Shown piece after piece: positions 25,129 through 37,400 of a stretch of DNA of 64,000 bases; within the stretch, counting starts at the first letter, position 1, and every line of letters starts with the position of its first letter. The stretch covers positions 496,001 to 560,000 of the forward strand of contig MCGE01000003.1 in assembly GCA_002105175.1 (NCBI GenBank), given 5' to 3'. Both the position numbers and the translations under genes were made by a program. Source of the DNA: Absidia repens. Taxonomy: Eukaryota > Mucoromycota > Mucoromycetes > Mucorales > Cunninghamellaceae. Below the pieces are notes generated by a model that saw only the letters and a program-made list of their open reading frames with translations, searched no databases and was not told where the DNA came from.

Positions 25129-28062
25129 TCATCGTCGTAAACGAAGGAAAAATGCATTTTTACTAAAACTACTTTCTGCAGGGAGATACTTGTCGTAAAA
25201 ATTCACTATGAATTCTTCAGGCTTGAATCCAAATTTTTGATAAAGGATCTAACAAATATATAAGGACTTAGAATTGCAATATATAACAGTATCAATTTTC
25301 AACTTCTAAAAATTACCATTGCATTATTGTTCGCCGACACATGAAGCGTGATATCCTTGCTAATAGCTGTCTATATTTTGCGAAAAAAAAAAGTCAATTT
25401 AATGTCATTCTCCGCAGGATCGAGAGATAGAGCAAAATATACCTGGAATAAATGATACAACATAAACCTAATAAAAAAGCACAATTGAGTTTTTGAGCGT
25501 TTACAAGACAACCCTTTACTAATCAACAACTTACTGTCCAATACCTGCACGTTCCCATCCAGCCATAACTGCAAAGTAAGTGATATAAGCTTCAGGGGTC
25601 ATAAAGGCACATCCAATCACGCAGCGTTTGTAAAGTGCAATGACGCTGAATTCAGGGAATTGTAAAGATTCAGACACATCCACGCCATCCCAAAAGCATC
25701 TGGCCAAAAGTCGGTTGACTTGATCGAGGTGTTCCCGCTGAAAATACACATAATCAATGCTGGTCTTGTTGCCAATTGTTGTTTCTTTTTCCTCCTCCAT
25801 GGTACATATATCCGTTATCGGTTTTTGTTGCTGCCGCTGGCGTGTAAGTGGACGTCCATGAGCGGTCTTGATTTGTTCCAAGAGTTGCACACGTATCGGT
25901 TTGTTTTCATAGTCCCGCCTAATAAAGGGCCGAAGTTTCCGACCATTCCATGCCGACAACCAGCAGTCATCACTTGTCAACGTATAAGCATGTCGAGGTC
26001 GTCCGTAAATCCTTGATGCAAAAGACTGATCATATCTCGTCGACTTCAGGCTCTCCATGGCTTTCATTGCTGTCCGTGTTGATGGTGATAACAATGTTTG
26101 TTGCTGTGCTGTTAATGTAGTTTTCGATGAAGGAGCTAGTTTCTTTATAGGCATCATATTGTTCTTCGTTGACCGTAAATGCTGTGCCACGTACTGATCA
26201 ATATCGAATAATTTCAAGTTCACGTTTCTTTTCAACTACATGTTCATGATGAAAATAAATAAATAAATTATCAAAATATGTATCTGAGACTTACTCTTCG
26301 AAGAGCCAATTTTCGTCTAAACCGGGCACCTTCAATTGATAGTTTTTTTTCAGCATGTTCAAGCGTTTGATAAGTTTGCCATTCATCTTGCTGTGACATT
26401 AGTACCAAACTTGGAGGTTCAGATTTGGATAACATATTCTTAAAACATAATGGATTGATGTGAATACAAGACATGGCTGGTATAGTTACTAGTTGTGTTT
26501 ACCTTGGCTTTCTTAGGACGTTCGTCATGACATGATTTCTTCGCAGGAGCATCGAACCGCATTTCCAAATCGCCATTTTCCCTTACGTCTTTTTTGTTTT
26601 CCTGAATGGAAAAAAATCAAAAAAAAAATCAGTAATCAAATGCCCATATACTCTCATATCCACTTTAGGCACTTACAAGCATTGGCTCTACTTCATTCTT
26701 GATGTTGCTGTTGTATTTTCCTTCAGTATCTGCTTCCGTTTTCTATAAAATAAAAATAAGGAATAAAGCAACCAAAATGAGGAAAGTTTTTTTTTTCGGT
26801 AGACAAAATATTCCACTTACAATTGCTTGTAGCTCTTCCGCTGGTGATGATCCTCGTCGTCTCTTAGACACTAGCATATCCCGCGACTGCCCCTTTTTTA
26901 CCATCGTTGGTTTTTGATCGCCGTGGCCATCCACAGCAGCTTGTGGTCGTTTTAACTTTTTGGTAACTTCAGCTTTGGCGATCACTTGTCCTAATAGCAA
27001 AGAAAATAAAAAGAAGTCGAGAGAATGATTAGCGTAAACATCTCGACTACAAATAAATATCACAAAAATCGACATTTCATACTTTCCGGGCGATCAGTTT
27101 GTTTCTGGGGAGGGTCTTCCGATTTCAAGGCCCACCATCCTAGAGAGAGAGAGAAAAAAAAAAAAAACACGGTCAATCAATACTTTGACATCCATGTTGT
27201 AGGTTTTATAATGTTCAGATACCTTTTCCATATTCTTCCATTTTCAAAGTGCCAGACAAAAACAGTTCAGGATGTGTAGATAGGGAGCTTGCCACTGTAT
27301 TTCGCCAAGTAGTCGAATCTATCACAAGAGAAGTAAGTGCGTGTTCCCCATCACAAATATACACCTGTACTTACGAGCACGGTCAGATAGTAACACGTTC
27401 CAATTGTTTTCAATGCAATCACAAATTTCCGTGGAAAATCTGAAGTAAAACTTGTCAAGTTGTTTGCCTTTCGAAAATCGTCGCTGCATGGTCAGATGAT
27501 ATAGTGCTAATTCCACAACCTCCTTCCACTTTAACGTATTGCGAGTGTATTTTTCTTCGCCTTGGGTGCATGCTGAGCATTGAAAGTCGTAGTACATATC
27601 GCCATATAGCAATGCCTTGGTCACCTTCTTGGTACACTCTATTAACATATACAAAAAGTAAAAATATGTCAAATATTCCTTCCCCTATCCCCGCCAGTGC
27701 AATTTACCATGGTGAAATAATTGCTCGCAAGATCCACACCTAATCATTGTTTTATGTCTGAGGATAGTTTAAAGATAAGTGAGTGCAATATTTCAAGGTT
27801 TGCAAACAACATTAATAAGGTATTTCGAAGTAGCTTACTCGCTATAATCTTTCCCACAGTAGCAATACACCTTCTGATCATTTCGGGTTTTGGTGGCGTT
27901 CCATGTCAACGAGGAGAGCTGTTAGAATAAAACAAATAAATAAAAATAAAATAGAGGGACAAAGAGCGATAAATTAATAAGGACATATATTATCCAGGGT
28001 TCATTTATTTTTTCTTTAATGAACTTGCTTACATCATACGGTAACCTATGAACGGGTGTCAT
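25129..28062 (-). CDS. KAT14: KAT14/ATAC2 (CSRP2BP)-like PHD + GNAT acetyltransferase
   Basis: Putative histone/lysine acetyltransferase related to KAT14, a subunit of the animal ATAC complex. Fourteen exons, with outer limits 28033-28062 and 25129-25248, sum to 1956 nt (651 residues) with every junction GT-AG and in phase. N-terminal PHD finger with full C4HC3 set: C29, C31, C44, C47, H52, C55, C74, C77. A KAT14-type segment follows (LKWKEVVELALYHLT; TTWRNTVASSLSTHPELFLSG; GWWAL). The middle ~200 residues are basic and charged. C-terminus: RPFIRRDYENKPIRVQLL, then a GNAT domain with acetyl-CoA motif A (GWERAGIGQFMLYHLFQ) and ending in DITLHVSANNNAMILYQKFG ... FYDKYLP ... AFFLRLRR, as in animal KAT14. 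The start ATG comes from a 10-codon first exon; this is the least certain part. One exon is only 25 nt (25443-25467). Confidence 0.9.
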
Positions 28063-28265
28063 GATAAATAAAAAAGAAGTTCACGGCCCACCAAGAAAAT
28101 ATAAAAAAAAAAATAAAGGTGGTATTTCAAAGTCAGACAAATGTGTCAAAAGTTTTGCATATCAATTTTTATTTCAAATAATGCATCCCCCATCTCATAA
28201 TATAAAGTATATATATGTGATAAATACAACTATTCTATGATAAACTACACTAGCGATACACTATA

Positions 28266-30895
28266 CTACATAAAATTAAACTGTTTGTCGTATTCTTGTT
28301 CCATATTGTCAGCATAGTTCACCAGTATTCCATGGAAGGGGATCTTCTCAAATTCTTCACGGATCATCAGCAAACAGCACAAGAGATTCGCCTGAATAGT
28401 CGTCTTCATTTCTAGATCACCGAATCCAAACCGTGTTGCACGTAAAAGAATATCCCAAGCGTTCAAAGCCACACGTTGTTCATAATGGCAAGGATAACGT
28501 TGTCGAAGGTACTGCAAGAGTTGAATAGCGTTGAGTGCCACTTTAACCGAGGTTTGTGCTGCCGGGTCGTCAAATCCTGCATAGCCAGATTCGAGTAAAG
28601 CAGTGATAATAATTTTGTCGTACTTTTTGCGGTAATTCAAAAGACCAGGGTCACCCTTGCCACCACCACCACCATCCTCCACAGCTCCAGCATGGCTATC
28701 GCCAACGTGAGTCATTCCGTCAGTGTCGTCGTTATCGTCATCATCACTGATTCCATTTGCTTTATTTTCGTAATAGTTTGCTGTTAGCTTCTTATCCAAT
28801 AAATCATCCAATTTGCCGAGTCGGACCAACCATTTCTCACCCCATCGTGCCCGCACAAAATCATGATCAATATGACCATCATTCTCTTTCCAATAAGCCG
28901 CCAACGATTCGCGAATTTCCAGATCGTCCGGTGTTTTGCAAATATGTGCCTTGACCATCATCATATATTCGTTGTATGCTGCCATTGTTGTTAGGAGAGG
29001 AATTACATCCGGTGCATTTTCCATCGCCGTTAGCCATTCGTCATTGCCGCTGCTGCTGTTGGTATTGAATGCGTCAAAAATCGGAATGTTCAGCCGGAAA
29101 GATTCAGGCATAGCCATATACCACCTACGCATGGCCATTTCCACCATATGACCTACTATCCCCACATAATTGACGGTATCTTCTGAAGGTGCTTGGTGTG
29201 CCGTGTTGTGACATTCCTTGTTTAGCTGTTCGATATATCCAATCAAATGTATATGTCGTTTTTCTTCCTCCGAATCACCTGGGGCTGGTGTAAGCAGTTC
29301 AGTGGCCCCATGGAATAAATTCAAAATACGTCTGTCCGGCGGTTGATGGTGACCTGATGCCTGTCTTTTGTGTCGTACCAAATGTGTCACCGAAAGCACC
29401 TTGAAGAGTTGCACTTCCAATCGTCGGAAAAGCACCGTTTTTCCCGCCGATAGATCATTGGCGCTGTTCGCCTTCAAATAGCCATTGCCTTCCATCGTCA
29501 TGTTGTTTTTATCGTCATCCGTTTTTCGCTGCTGCTGTTGTTGTTGTTCACCCAATATCACCGACATCCGTTCTGCCATGTCACCATATCGTCGACTTTC
29601 ATCCAATTGGTGAAGTATGAGCTTGTAAAATGCCATCAATACATAGGTCGCAAATATTTCCAAACAAGGTTCGTCAAACCGGTCCATAGCAAGTTGTCGA
29701 GCTTGGTCAAAGTAAAATTCTCCATACAGGGGCACATCTTGCTTTGTAGGTAAAACGTCCTCCACATGTCGACAAGAGGCAGTACAGCTTACAGCACATA
29801 GAGCTAAAACCGCAGGAGATTCCATAATATCAGGCCGCACCAAAAATTCCAAAAAGGTAGGTACGTGGACGGCGAGATGGTGTAGGTGACGACAGTTGAG
29901 ATATGCGTGAAGAAGTTTCAATGTAATCGATGATATGGACTCGTTTTGTATTAATGCATAATCGTTTATCGAAATCATATTGTGATCGAGGTTGCAGCTG
30001 TTGTTGTATTCGTGGTTGTGTTTGTGTCTTTTGTCGAAGAATCCATAAGTAATGCTTTTAAACCGGGATTTCCCATATCGTTTCCACACGAATACTTGAA
30101 GAACCCTTGACAAGGCATCTCTCCTGTTCGAGCCAAGATCATTGATAGAATAAGGTACGACGTCGTTCATTTCCATAGTCGAGACACTCTTGCAAAGGTA
30201 ATCCAATAATTCAGTGTGAGTTTTAATATCGGTCCGTATAATAAGGTTTCCTTTGCTGACGGTCAGTGTCCAGTTGCTGTTTGCTTGTTGCCGGTTCTGA
30301 GTAGTATTTTGATATAAGATGGCCTCCAGTCCATTATTTGTTTTTTGCCGTTTGATAATCTGGGTGTCAGTTGAGGATGGAGAAGAATATGCTGGTAAAG
30401 GCGACGATTCTGTAGTTGTCAAAGAGAATGAATGAGAAGTGGAATCGAGACTGGATAGAGTTGAATAAGGACTAGTAACATCCTCAGTGATTGGTGATAA
30501 AAGATTGGGGTTCGCTGTAGCTGTTGCAGGTTGGAGTGTAACCATTTCTTGTTGCAATGAGTCTAGCTCCCCATGGAGTTGGTCCACTTGCTCGAGTAGT
30601 TTGATTTGCTGTAAGTATTCTTCATCGGCTGGCGAGTTTTTGACGGTATATATACAAGGGATGTCAAATTTTATGCACCTAAAATGAAAATGAAAAGAGA
30701 TCGATAAGGATTACTTCCCAAGTCTTGCAAGCTTTTCCTATAAAGGCTTACCTTTGGCATGGTTTATCATAAGTGCATCGTCGTTTCCGTTCACGGCATT
30801 CTAACAAAGATAAAGGGATAAGTTTAACGAATATATTCATAATGTACTATTCATAGTATTGTTTTACCATCACAAGGTATTTTTTTGAGAGACAT
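28266..30895 (-). CDS. Zn2Cys6 fungal transcription factor
   Basis: Fungal-specific regulator with a Gal4-type binuclear zinc cluster. Three exons: 30868-30895, 30752-30800, 28266-30678; 829 residues. The cluster is canonical: C8-X2-C11-X6-C18-X5-C24-X2-C27-X6-C34 (starting MSLKKIPCDECRERKRRC), followed by a basic linker and a short coiled coil (YLQQIKLLEQVDQLHGELDSL). The middle region resembles the fungal-specific TF domain (PTFLEFLVRPDIM; CAVSCTASCRHVEDVLP; YGEFYFDQARQLAMDRF), with acidic and Gln-rich stretches, and ends near FNFM. The targets are unknown. The gene sits 203 bp downstream of the KAT14-like start, same strand, and is divergent from the F-box gene across ~255 bp, so the two could share a promoter. 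Confidence 0.92.
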
Positions 30896-30956
30896 AACAT
30901 AAAAGCATTGTTTCAACAAGGAAAGAGACAATAATGCAGTTGTTGGCGCAGCGAAA

Positions 30957-30957
<1 letters not shown>

Positions 30958-30995
<38 letters not shown>
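30958..30995. repeat. Poly(A) run, 38 bases
   Basis: Uninterrupted A run inside the short divergent promoter between the Zn2Cys6 and F-box genes. Such runs exclude nucleosomes in fungi (general knowledge); here the function is inferred only from position. Confidence 0.85.
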
Positions 30996-30997
<2 letters not shown>

Positions 30998-31149
30998 AAG
31001 GAGAGGTGAGGCTGTGCCGATCTAGTAAACTCCTCCCCAAATCATTCCATGACACGTTTGGAGTTTGAAATAAAAAAATAAAAAATAAAAAGGGAGGAGG
31101 TTCCTGGATCGAAATACCGAAATCAAATCTTCTTCTTTATTAATTAACC

Positions 31150-32190
31150 ATGATGTCCCTTCTTCCTAATGAAATCTTATTAGAAATATTTTCTCATATG
31201 AGTTTACAGCAAGTCTACAAAATGGGAACAGTATGTCGATCGTGGCAGAGACAGCGTGACTTGGCCATATACACCGTTATACGAAGACAAGCCAAACTCC
31301 ACATTTGTGCCTCACCAAAATTAAAGAAGGGAAGTATGATAGATTTGGCGTTATCTTCTTTTAATGAATCCACCGGTATGTTGGAGTTCAAGCCAGTCTC
31401 CCCTGTTTCTTCTGCTTTTTCTGCTACTTCTGACAACGATCACTTTAATGCGGATATACAAGGTCTCCGGATGGTTTATAGTGGCTGGTCGCATGATGTT
31501 CAACCCGCTTATCAAAAATCACTTTCCCCAGTTGAAAGGGCGCAGTATGCTTTTCACCATGAATACAATCCTATCCATCAAAAACTCTATCTCCTTCCTC
31601 ATTATGATTCTGATAATCAGCAGCAACGTTTTTGGTGTGGCGATTTGTCAGTGGGTGCGCTGATATTGCTAGAAAAATTTGCGCCATTTGAATCTGTCCG
31701 CATTGTGCTTGCTCGGGTGTCAATCCCATGGCTTCTTTCTGGCTACCCAGGTCGTGGACCTACTTTTACGAAAACTCATATATTGAAGCAAAGGCTCAAA
31801 CTTAATATTTTGGGCCCCGATGCTGGATATGTGATCAGCAATGCACTTACTGGAACAATTTTGAAAAACGACGAAGATCATGGGACTGTTACTCGGCATT
31901 CAGGAACAACGGCTATTGGGCGTTGGCAGCATTTAAATCAAGAACTTATACTTCGGCATATTGATCCCTTAGTTATATGGAAATATCATATTGTACAGCT
32001 ATTCATACTTGGAAAATCAACACTACCTTTGGATGAAATCATTACCAAAATATATATTGGCGAAAAAGAATGGGAAAAGATGAAACCTCGATTAGCAAAG
32101 GCATTATTAGACAAAGAGCAGCCATCATCTTCCATTAGAGTATCGCTTACGAGTAGATTGCGTAACTTGTTTCATTATAATCAATATTAG
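31150..32190 (+). CDS. F-box protein
   Basis: Single-exon gene, 346 residues. Residues about 2-45 form an F-box (LLPNEILLEIFSHMSLQQ ... VCRSWQRQRDLAIY), the Skp1-binding motif of SCF ubiquitin ligases. The rest shows no recognisable substrate-binding repeats such as LRR, WD40 or Kelch; it includes aromatic-rich patches (RFWCGDLSVGALILLEKF; IGRWQHLNQELI). The role as a ubiquitin-ligase adaptor is inferred from the F-box alone. There is a CCATGATG start context, and an AATAAA signal lies at 32232-32237, about 40 bases after the stop. No introns and no internal breaks. Confidence 0.85.
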   Translation: MMSLLPNEILLEIFSHMSLQQVYKMGTVCRSWQRQRDLAIYTVIRRQAKLHICASPKLKKGSMIDLALSSFNESTGMLEFKPVSPVSSAFSATSDNDHFNADIQGLRMVYSGWSHDVQPAYQKSLSPVERAQYAFHHEYNPIHQKLYLLPHYDSDNQQQRFWCGDLSVGALILLEKFAPFESVRIVLARVSIPWLLSGYPGRGPTFTKTHILKQRLKLNILGPDAGYVISNALTGTILKNDEDHGTVTRHSGTTAIGRWQHLNQELILRHIDPLVIWKYHIVQLFILGKSTLPLDEIITKIYIGEKEWEKMKPRLAKALLDKEQPSSSIRVSLTSRLRNLFHYNQY

Positions 32191-32279
32191 ATTTTGGGGT
32201 GTGTATTTTGACACGTTGTCAGTAATTTATGAATAAACTTTTTATTGATTTTGGATCGATGTGTCGGGGTTTTATTTAT

Positions 32280-33925
32280 TTTTTGTTGGTGAAGCTTTCA
32301 GCCAAGATGTACAATCAACAGCCGCACGCGTAGAACGATCTACAAAAAATTGAACAAAGCACATTGGCCGAGCTTTTTTCGAAACGCAATACGAACGGTT
32401 ACATCTACTAAAAAGAGGATCGTTGGAACTTAAGCATCATGACCGCAGTGGACTATTGTCACCATCTCATTAACAATGGAGCACGACTGCTCCCTAATGT
32501 CCCATCGTTGTTCAAAAGATTTTTTTTTATTTAATACTCGATGGAAATATCGAACATAAGTCAGGGAACATATAGCTATAAACCATTTACATATAAAATA
32601 TTCATTATTTTTTACTATTTATTTGAAACATGTATGAACGCTAGTCCTAGTAGCAAATTATCACTCGATATGTAGATACCACTGAATCTCATTGGACATG
32701 CATTTGCCTTGAAATTCAGGAACTTGGGTGAAGTGGGTATGGTGGAATCTGGTGGAAAGGTAAATATATGTTAATAAAAATGGTTGGTAAATATTTCGTT
32801 GAATCTAATTTATTTCTAAGGTAGGTTGAATCGACTAGTTAATTTTACGATGATTGCACTAATATTCAAGTCTCATACTGTGGACGATCTTGTGGTTTAC
32901 TTTCTATTTCGCGGGGAGGGTAAGTTGATGGAAAGAATCATGTTACTGTTATAGAAAAAAAAGATAGTACTAGAGTGATGGACTAGGCTTCAACGAACTC
33001 GATTACAGGTGAAACGAGCCATCACCCACCTTTGATTGCACAGAATCTACGCGAATTTTTGACTTTCTGCCTTTTTGTATTAGAGATCAATTTTCTAGGG
33101 ATTCCTTTCCGTCAGACACAGATCAGATTATGAACTCTTTTTCTCGGAATTCCTTTTGGATATCTGGGCAGTCATGGTCCACCTGCAAGAATGGCCTATT
33201 TAATTTGTAACGGCATTGCAATGGTAAGTTTGGTGTTGCATCTGTCAAGATTGATGACTAATGGATTGATCATACCGATAGCGAATTTACAGCTTCGAAG
33301 GAACCAAGGTAAAAAAAAAAAAAAAAAAGAGAGAGAGGAACAAAAACGGAAGCCGTACTCTTAATCGATAATTTAAGCTGATGAATTAGGTGATGTAAAG
33401 TCTATATTCCTCGTTACTGCAGGGGGAACAACAGCAGCGATACTGGTGGAACGATTAGAATGACAAAAGTGATGGGACGGTAAGTAAGCATTTACACCAG
33501 CTATACATCCGACAAATATGAAATCCACAAAATACTTATTTTGACTTGAATCAACTACCTCAGCTAGAGCAATGTTATCAAGACTATACCTTTAATGATT
33601 GGGTACCAAGCCTCTCGGGAACTCTATCAATGAAGCAACAGACGCAGTGTAATTACTTACCAAAACTTGATTTGTCTCCTTGGTAATGGTGTCTTTCGGT
33701 GAAGCTTAGTATAGCGGGTCTTAGTTTAACGTTGGCATTAGCATTAGTATATTTTTGTTTGATTATTTGAAATAAAAATAGGGCGATGATTGATTTATAA
33801 ATGATGATAATGAAGATTTATTTGATGGGTGGTTCGACCCTTAAAGTAGGAAGAGTGCTTCTATTTTTAGGCGCATGCTTATGGATTGCCTATGTGTTAC
33901 ATTCAATAATAAACGGGTTTTGATT
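32280..33925 (+). pseudogene. Traces of a decayed, unrecognised (probably membrane) protein gene
   Basis: I do not recognise the family. Coding-like fragments occur in order on the plus strand but never in a continuous frame: IMTAVDYCHHLINNGARLL (about 32437-32493, with an in-frame TAA just upstream), LIGHAFALKFRNLGEVG (about 32690-32740), FLGIPFGYLGSHGPPARM followed by AYLICNGIAM and a GTAAGT-like donor (about 33140-33225), and hydrophobic SIAGLSLTLALALVYF (about 33709-33756). Several splice-like sites are present. These pieces have protein-like composition, yet stops and shifts lie between them. A gene relic is the best reading, but chance frames are not excluded. Confidence 0.4.
33801..33923 (+). 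CDS. Possible 40-aa single-span membrane peptide
   Basis: A short ATG-to-TGA frame encoding 40 residues with one hydrophobic helix (VLLFLGACLWIAYVLHS). It may be the last fragment of the decayed gene just upstream or a real micropeptide. No other support. Confidence 0.2.
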   Translation: MMIMKIYLMGGSTLKVGRVLLFLGACLWIAYVLHSIINGF

Positions 33926-34383
33926 AGGTGTTATTTTCAAAATGGAGTAAATTTAACATGAAGACAAAAACAGTAACTTGATGAATGGATATGGACATAC
34001 TGCAGTGCTGTTTTTAGTGGAGCAGCCTTTTTTGCTGTAAAAACGAAATATATCGGGTGTTGAAATTTGAAATGAAAATCAATTTTGATGGTCTCCTTTT
34101 TTTCCAGTTTTTTTTTTTTTTCTTTTTTTTTTATTCCATCTTCTATCCCTTGCCTTTTCTTTTGCTCTTTTGTAGTTTTATCCCGCCCCTCTCCTCTCCT
34201 TTTACTCTATATACACATCCCACTTCATTTTACTACATCTGTGCCTTTTTACACATAGTATGCACTATCGGTAAATCAAATTCCTTCCTGATATCTTTTT
34301 TGACCGTCTTTACCCTTTACAACAATTATTTACATTATTCTCTCTCTCGATTCACTATTTAAGTCCTCTTTGAACACAGTGCC

Positions 34384-36212
34384 ATGTTTAAAAAATTACA
34401 GCACAAGCCTTCCAATACCTCCTTCCATTTTGTCACACCTAATTCAAGGTAACATCCGCCAAACCGTCGATTATTGCTATGCTCTTACATTTTTGATCTA
34501 AAATAGGACCATTCCAGATTCACCATCAACAGATATGTATAATGTAAGTAAAGTGATGAATGGAACGATGAAATAACACTTGTATTCTGCTGGACTCACG
34601 ATATATTACTTTTCTGTCATATAGACTACGGCAACAGAACCCCTAGCACCTCGTCAATATCACTCAAGTCAACCTCAACAGTCTCAACATTTGTCTACTC
34701 GGATATCTTCTTTGCCTTACGATTCTCTTTACGATACATATGGTGGCCGTGAATCGCTTATTGATCCAGTCCAACACGATGCCTCCCCTCAAGCTTCTGG
34801 TACTTCTCGACAAACATTTATTGGTAAGTCGGGAAGTAATGCAAAAGGCGATGTATTACTTTTTGTTTACTGGTTACTTAACGATAATAATATCTTACAT
34901 AGAGCCCAACAAATCTACCATGATGCAATCATCGGTGACTCCTCTCAGTTTATATGGTTCACAGCAACTCTTGGATTCTGGTTATAATTATCAACAACAT
35001 CCTGAGTCTTCGTTTGGCAATATCGACTTTTTTCAAAGCACTAGTGACATAGAGTCTATGGCTGGCTCTGACATGCATGTGAAACGGCCCTCTACTATCA
35101 TCCAACCTCGTATGCAACATGTTGAAATGCCTGTCAAGATTGAAAAAGTGAATGGATTGTATGCTCAAGCTTCCCATGCGACTATTGAAAATTCCTTTGG
35201 TCAACAACAGCAGTCTTACTGCCAAGAAACTGATGACTTTATCTTACGACCTGTCCCATCGCGATCTACGCACAGTGCCAGCACGTCAAGCATGTCAAGT
35301 AATCAAAGCAAATCATCGAAACATCCTCAACCATTACCGCCCCTTGTCATCCCTCCTACTCCTAGCCGGTCGGTTTCCTCACCTCATGGCACACTAGCCC
35401 ATAGCATCCCTGCAACCTCTAGTGTGTCACCTTATCAACGATCTCCTCTACCTTCATCCTCTCAATTAACGCCGTCGTTGACTCCTGGTTCTTATGGATC
35501 TTCCCCAGTGACTGTGTCTCCACATACACCTTCGACTACGCGACAGTATTTGAAATCACCTACCGTGGCATCTCCATCATTCCCTAGTCAGCAGGTATCA
35601 GCTAATCAACATCATCATCAGCAACAATCCAGTGGTAACAACAGCAACAATAGTGGTCGAAAGAAGGATGCACCTGAATCAGAAGGCGAAGCGTTGTTAT
35701 TGGAAGGCATCAAATATCATGAATCGGGTAAACTGGAACAAGCAACCTACTACTTCCACAAAGCGGCCCAACTCCAAATGCCGATGGCGATGTTTTTTTA
35801 CGGCGTGTCACTACGTCACGGATGGGGTTGTCAAAAAAACGAACAGGTGGCATTTCAGTATATTCAAAAGGCGGCGGAACATGCTGTATTGGATCTCAAT
35901 AGTCTCTCCAAAACGGTCAATCGGTCAGCATCCAAGGGTGAATTGATTATGTCGATTTACGAATTAGGCGTCTCGTTTCGTCATGGGTGGGGTTGTCGAA
36001 AAAATAAGGAAACTGCTGTTTACTTCTTCAAGATTGCTGCTGATTTGGGGGATGCTGATGCGCAAAATGATTTGGGACATTGCTACTATCATGGCCAAGG
36101 CGTAAAAAAGGATGTACCCATGGCTGCGAAATACTACCGGAAGGCCGATAAGCAAGGGCATGGTATTATGGGCAACTCTTGGATTTGGAAAAAGAAATAT
36201 GATCCGAAATAG
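34384..36212 (+). CDS. Sel1-repeat protein (Dsf2/Nif1-like)
   Basis: Four exons: 34384-34448, 34508-34544, 34625-34823, 34903-36212; 536 residues. The N-terminal two thirds are low-complexity Ser/Pro/Gln/Thr-rich, probably disordered (many SP/TP sites). The C-terminal ~150 residues hold three Sel1-like repeats: AMFFYGVSLRHGWGC..., SIYELGVSFRHGWGC..., and AQNDLGHCYYHGQGV..., each ending in an A-x-x-Y/F-x-x-KAA-type helix. The chain ends with GIMGNSWIWKKKY. This arrangement resembles fungal cell-cycle/morphogenesis factors such as fission-yeast Nif1 and budding-yeast Dsf2 (from memory, so tentative). Sel1 repeats are protein-binding scaffolds. Poly(A) signal AATAAA at 36370-36375. Confidence 0.85.
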
Positions 36213-36714
36213 TATATGTGTGTGTGTTGTAGTTAGTTTTTGGTTTTTGGTTTTTGATTTTTTAGCTATCATGTTATTAGTGGTATCTGTATTTTGGACC
36301 TTTAATGCATTCAAATAGTAGTATATTTATCTCCCTTCTATCTTATTTCTTCGTTTTTACGTTACCCTCAATAAAAAATGTTTCAAGATACCTTCATTTT
36401 ATTGTTGTTATTGTTTGTCTTTAAAATTAATATTTTGGCTCGCTCCTCGTGGTTGTTATCCTCTAGGATGCAAGCACATTTGTCTTCTATAAAATTCGAC
36501 ACTCGGAACGACCTTTGACTACGATACATAGTTTTTTATTATACATATGTACATATGCCCCAATAAATAAATAAAATATCATACCCTTTCTTTTCGTCTT
36601 ATGGTGCGTTTCAACAGAATCGCCTTTATTTTTAACTCAGCTTTGAAGTGTTAGAATTTTTTGAAAATTGAAAAAAAAAACTTTACCTATCATTTTCAAG
36701 GTCTTTAAGAATAT
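36213..36714. other. 3' flank of Sel1 gene; no gene seen
   Basis: 3' UTR with AATAAA at 36370-36375, then AT-rich DNA. Nothing else supportable. Confidence 0.45.
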
Positions 36715-37400
36715 TTAGTGAGCCTCAAAATTGAAATGATCATAGACAAGAAAATCCCAAAAATGGTAGGTAATTATTTTAAATGCCGCTAATCCACGGT
36801 GAGGAAGGCTGCTTTGTACTGTACAGTCCCTGTAGTCGAATTGGCTTCAATGATTAGCCTTTTTTTAACCAATAATACATTTATCACACTCACACACACA
36901 CAAAAATAAATGAATTGTTCAATGATTGACGGATCTGATGATAGAGGTTGAAGGTTCAAAAAAAAAGAGGATGTTTTATTATGAACATGAACTAAAAGAA
37001 TCAACAGCTAAATAAAAAGAGGGGTGAAAAGGTAACTAAATATAAGAACTAGAAGTATGATAAAGTAATCAATGGTAAAAAGCAATACACACTCTATTCA
37101 TATAAAAATAAATCAAGATAAAGGCTAAATAACGCTCTTCCAAGAGACTAATCTTGTGGGTGGTGGCAGATCTTGAATCCAAAATGAAAGGGTTTCCCCA
37201 TGTATCTTGTATGTCCCTTGCTAAACCCCCTCTTATTCTATGTCTAATACTAGCCTAATATAAACCTAAGCTCATGAATGTTCAATGGCGTTGATCAAAA
37301 AAAAAAAAAAAAAAGAGGAGGAGAGAGAGAGAAAGATGGGAGAGAAAAAAATTATAATCTTTTATTAATGCGGAATTTGAATTCCCAAAAACTGAAAAGA
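36715..37400 (-). repeat. Dispersed repeat carrying the conserved core
   Basis: The left end has GTGAGCCTCAAAATTGAAAT then CCCAAAAATGG, like 9.4 kb and the termini of element A. The core is in minus orientation at 37175-37203. The right end GCGGAATTTGAATTCCC (37370-37386) matches other family-1 ends. No protein. Boundaries are approximate. Confidence 0.6.
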
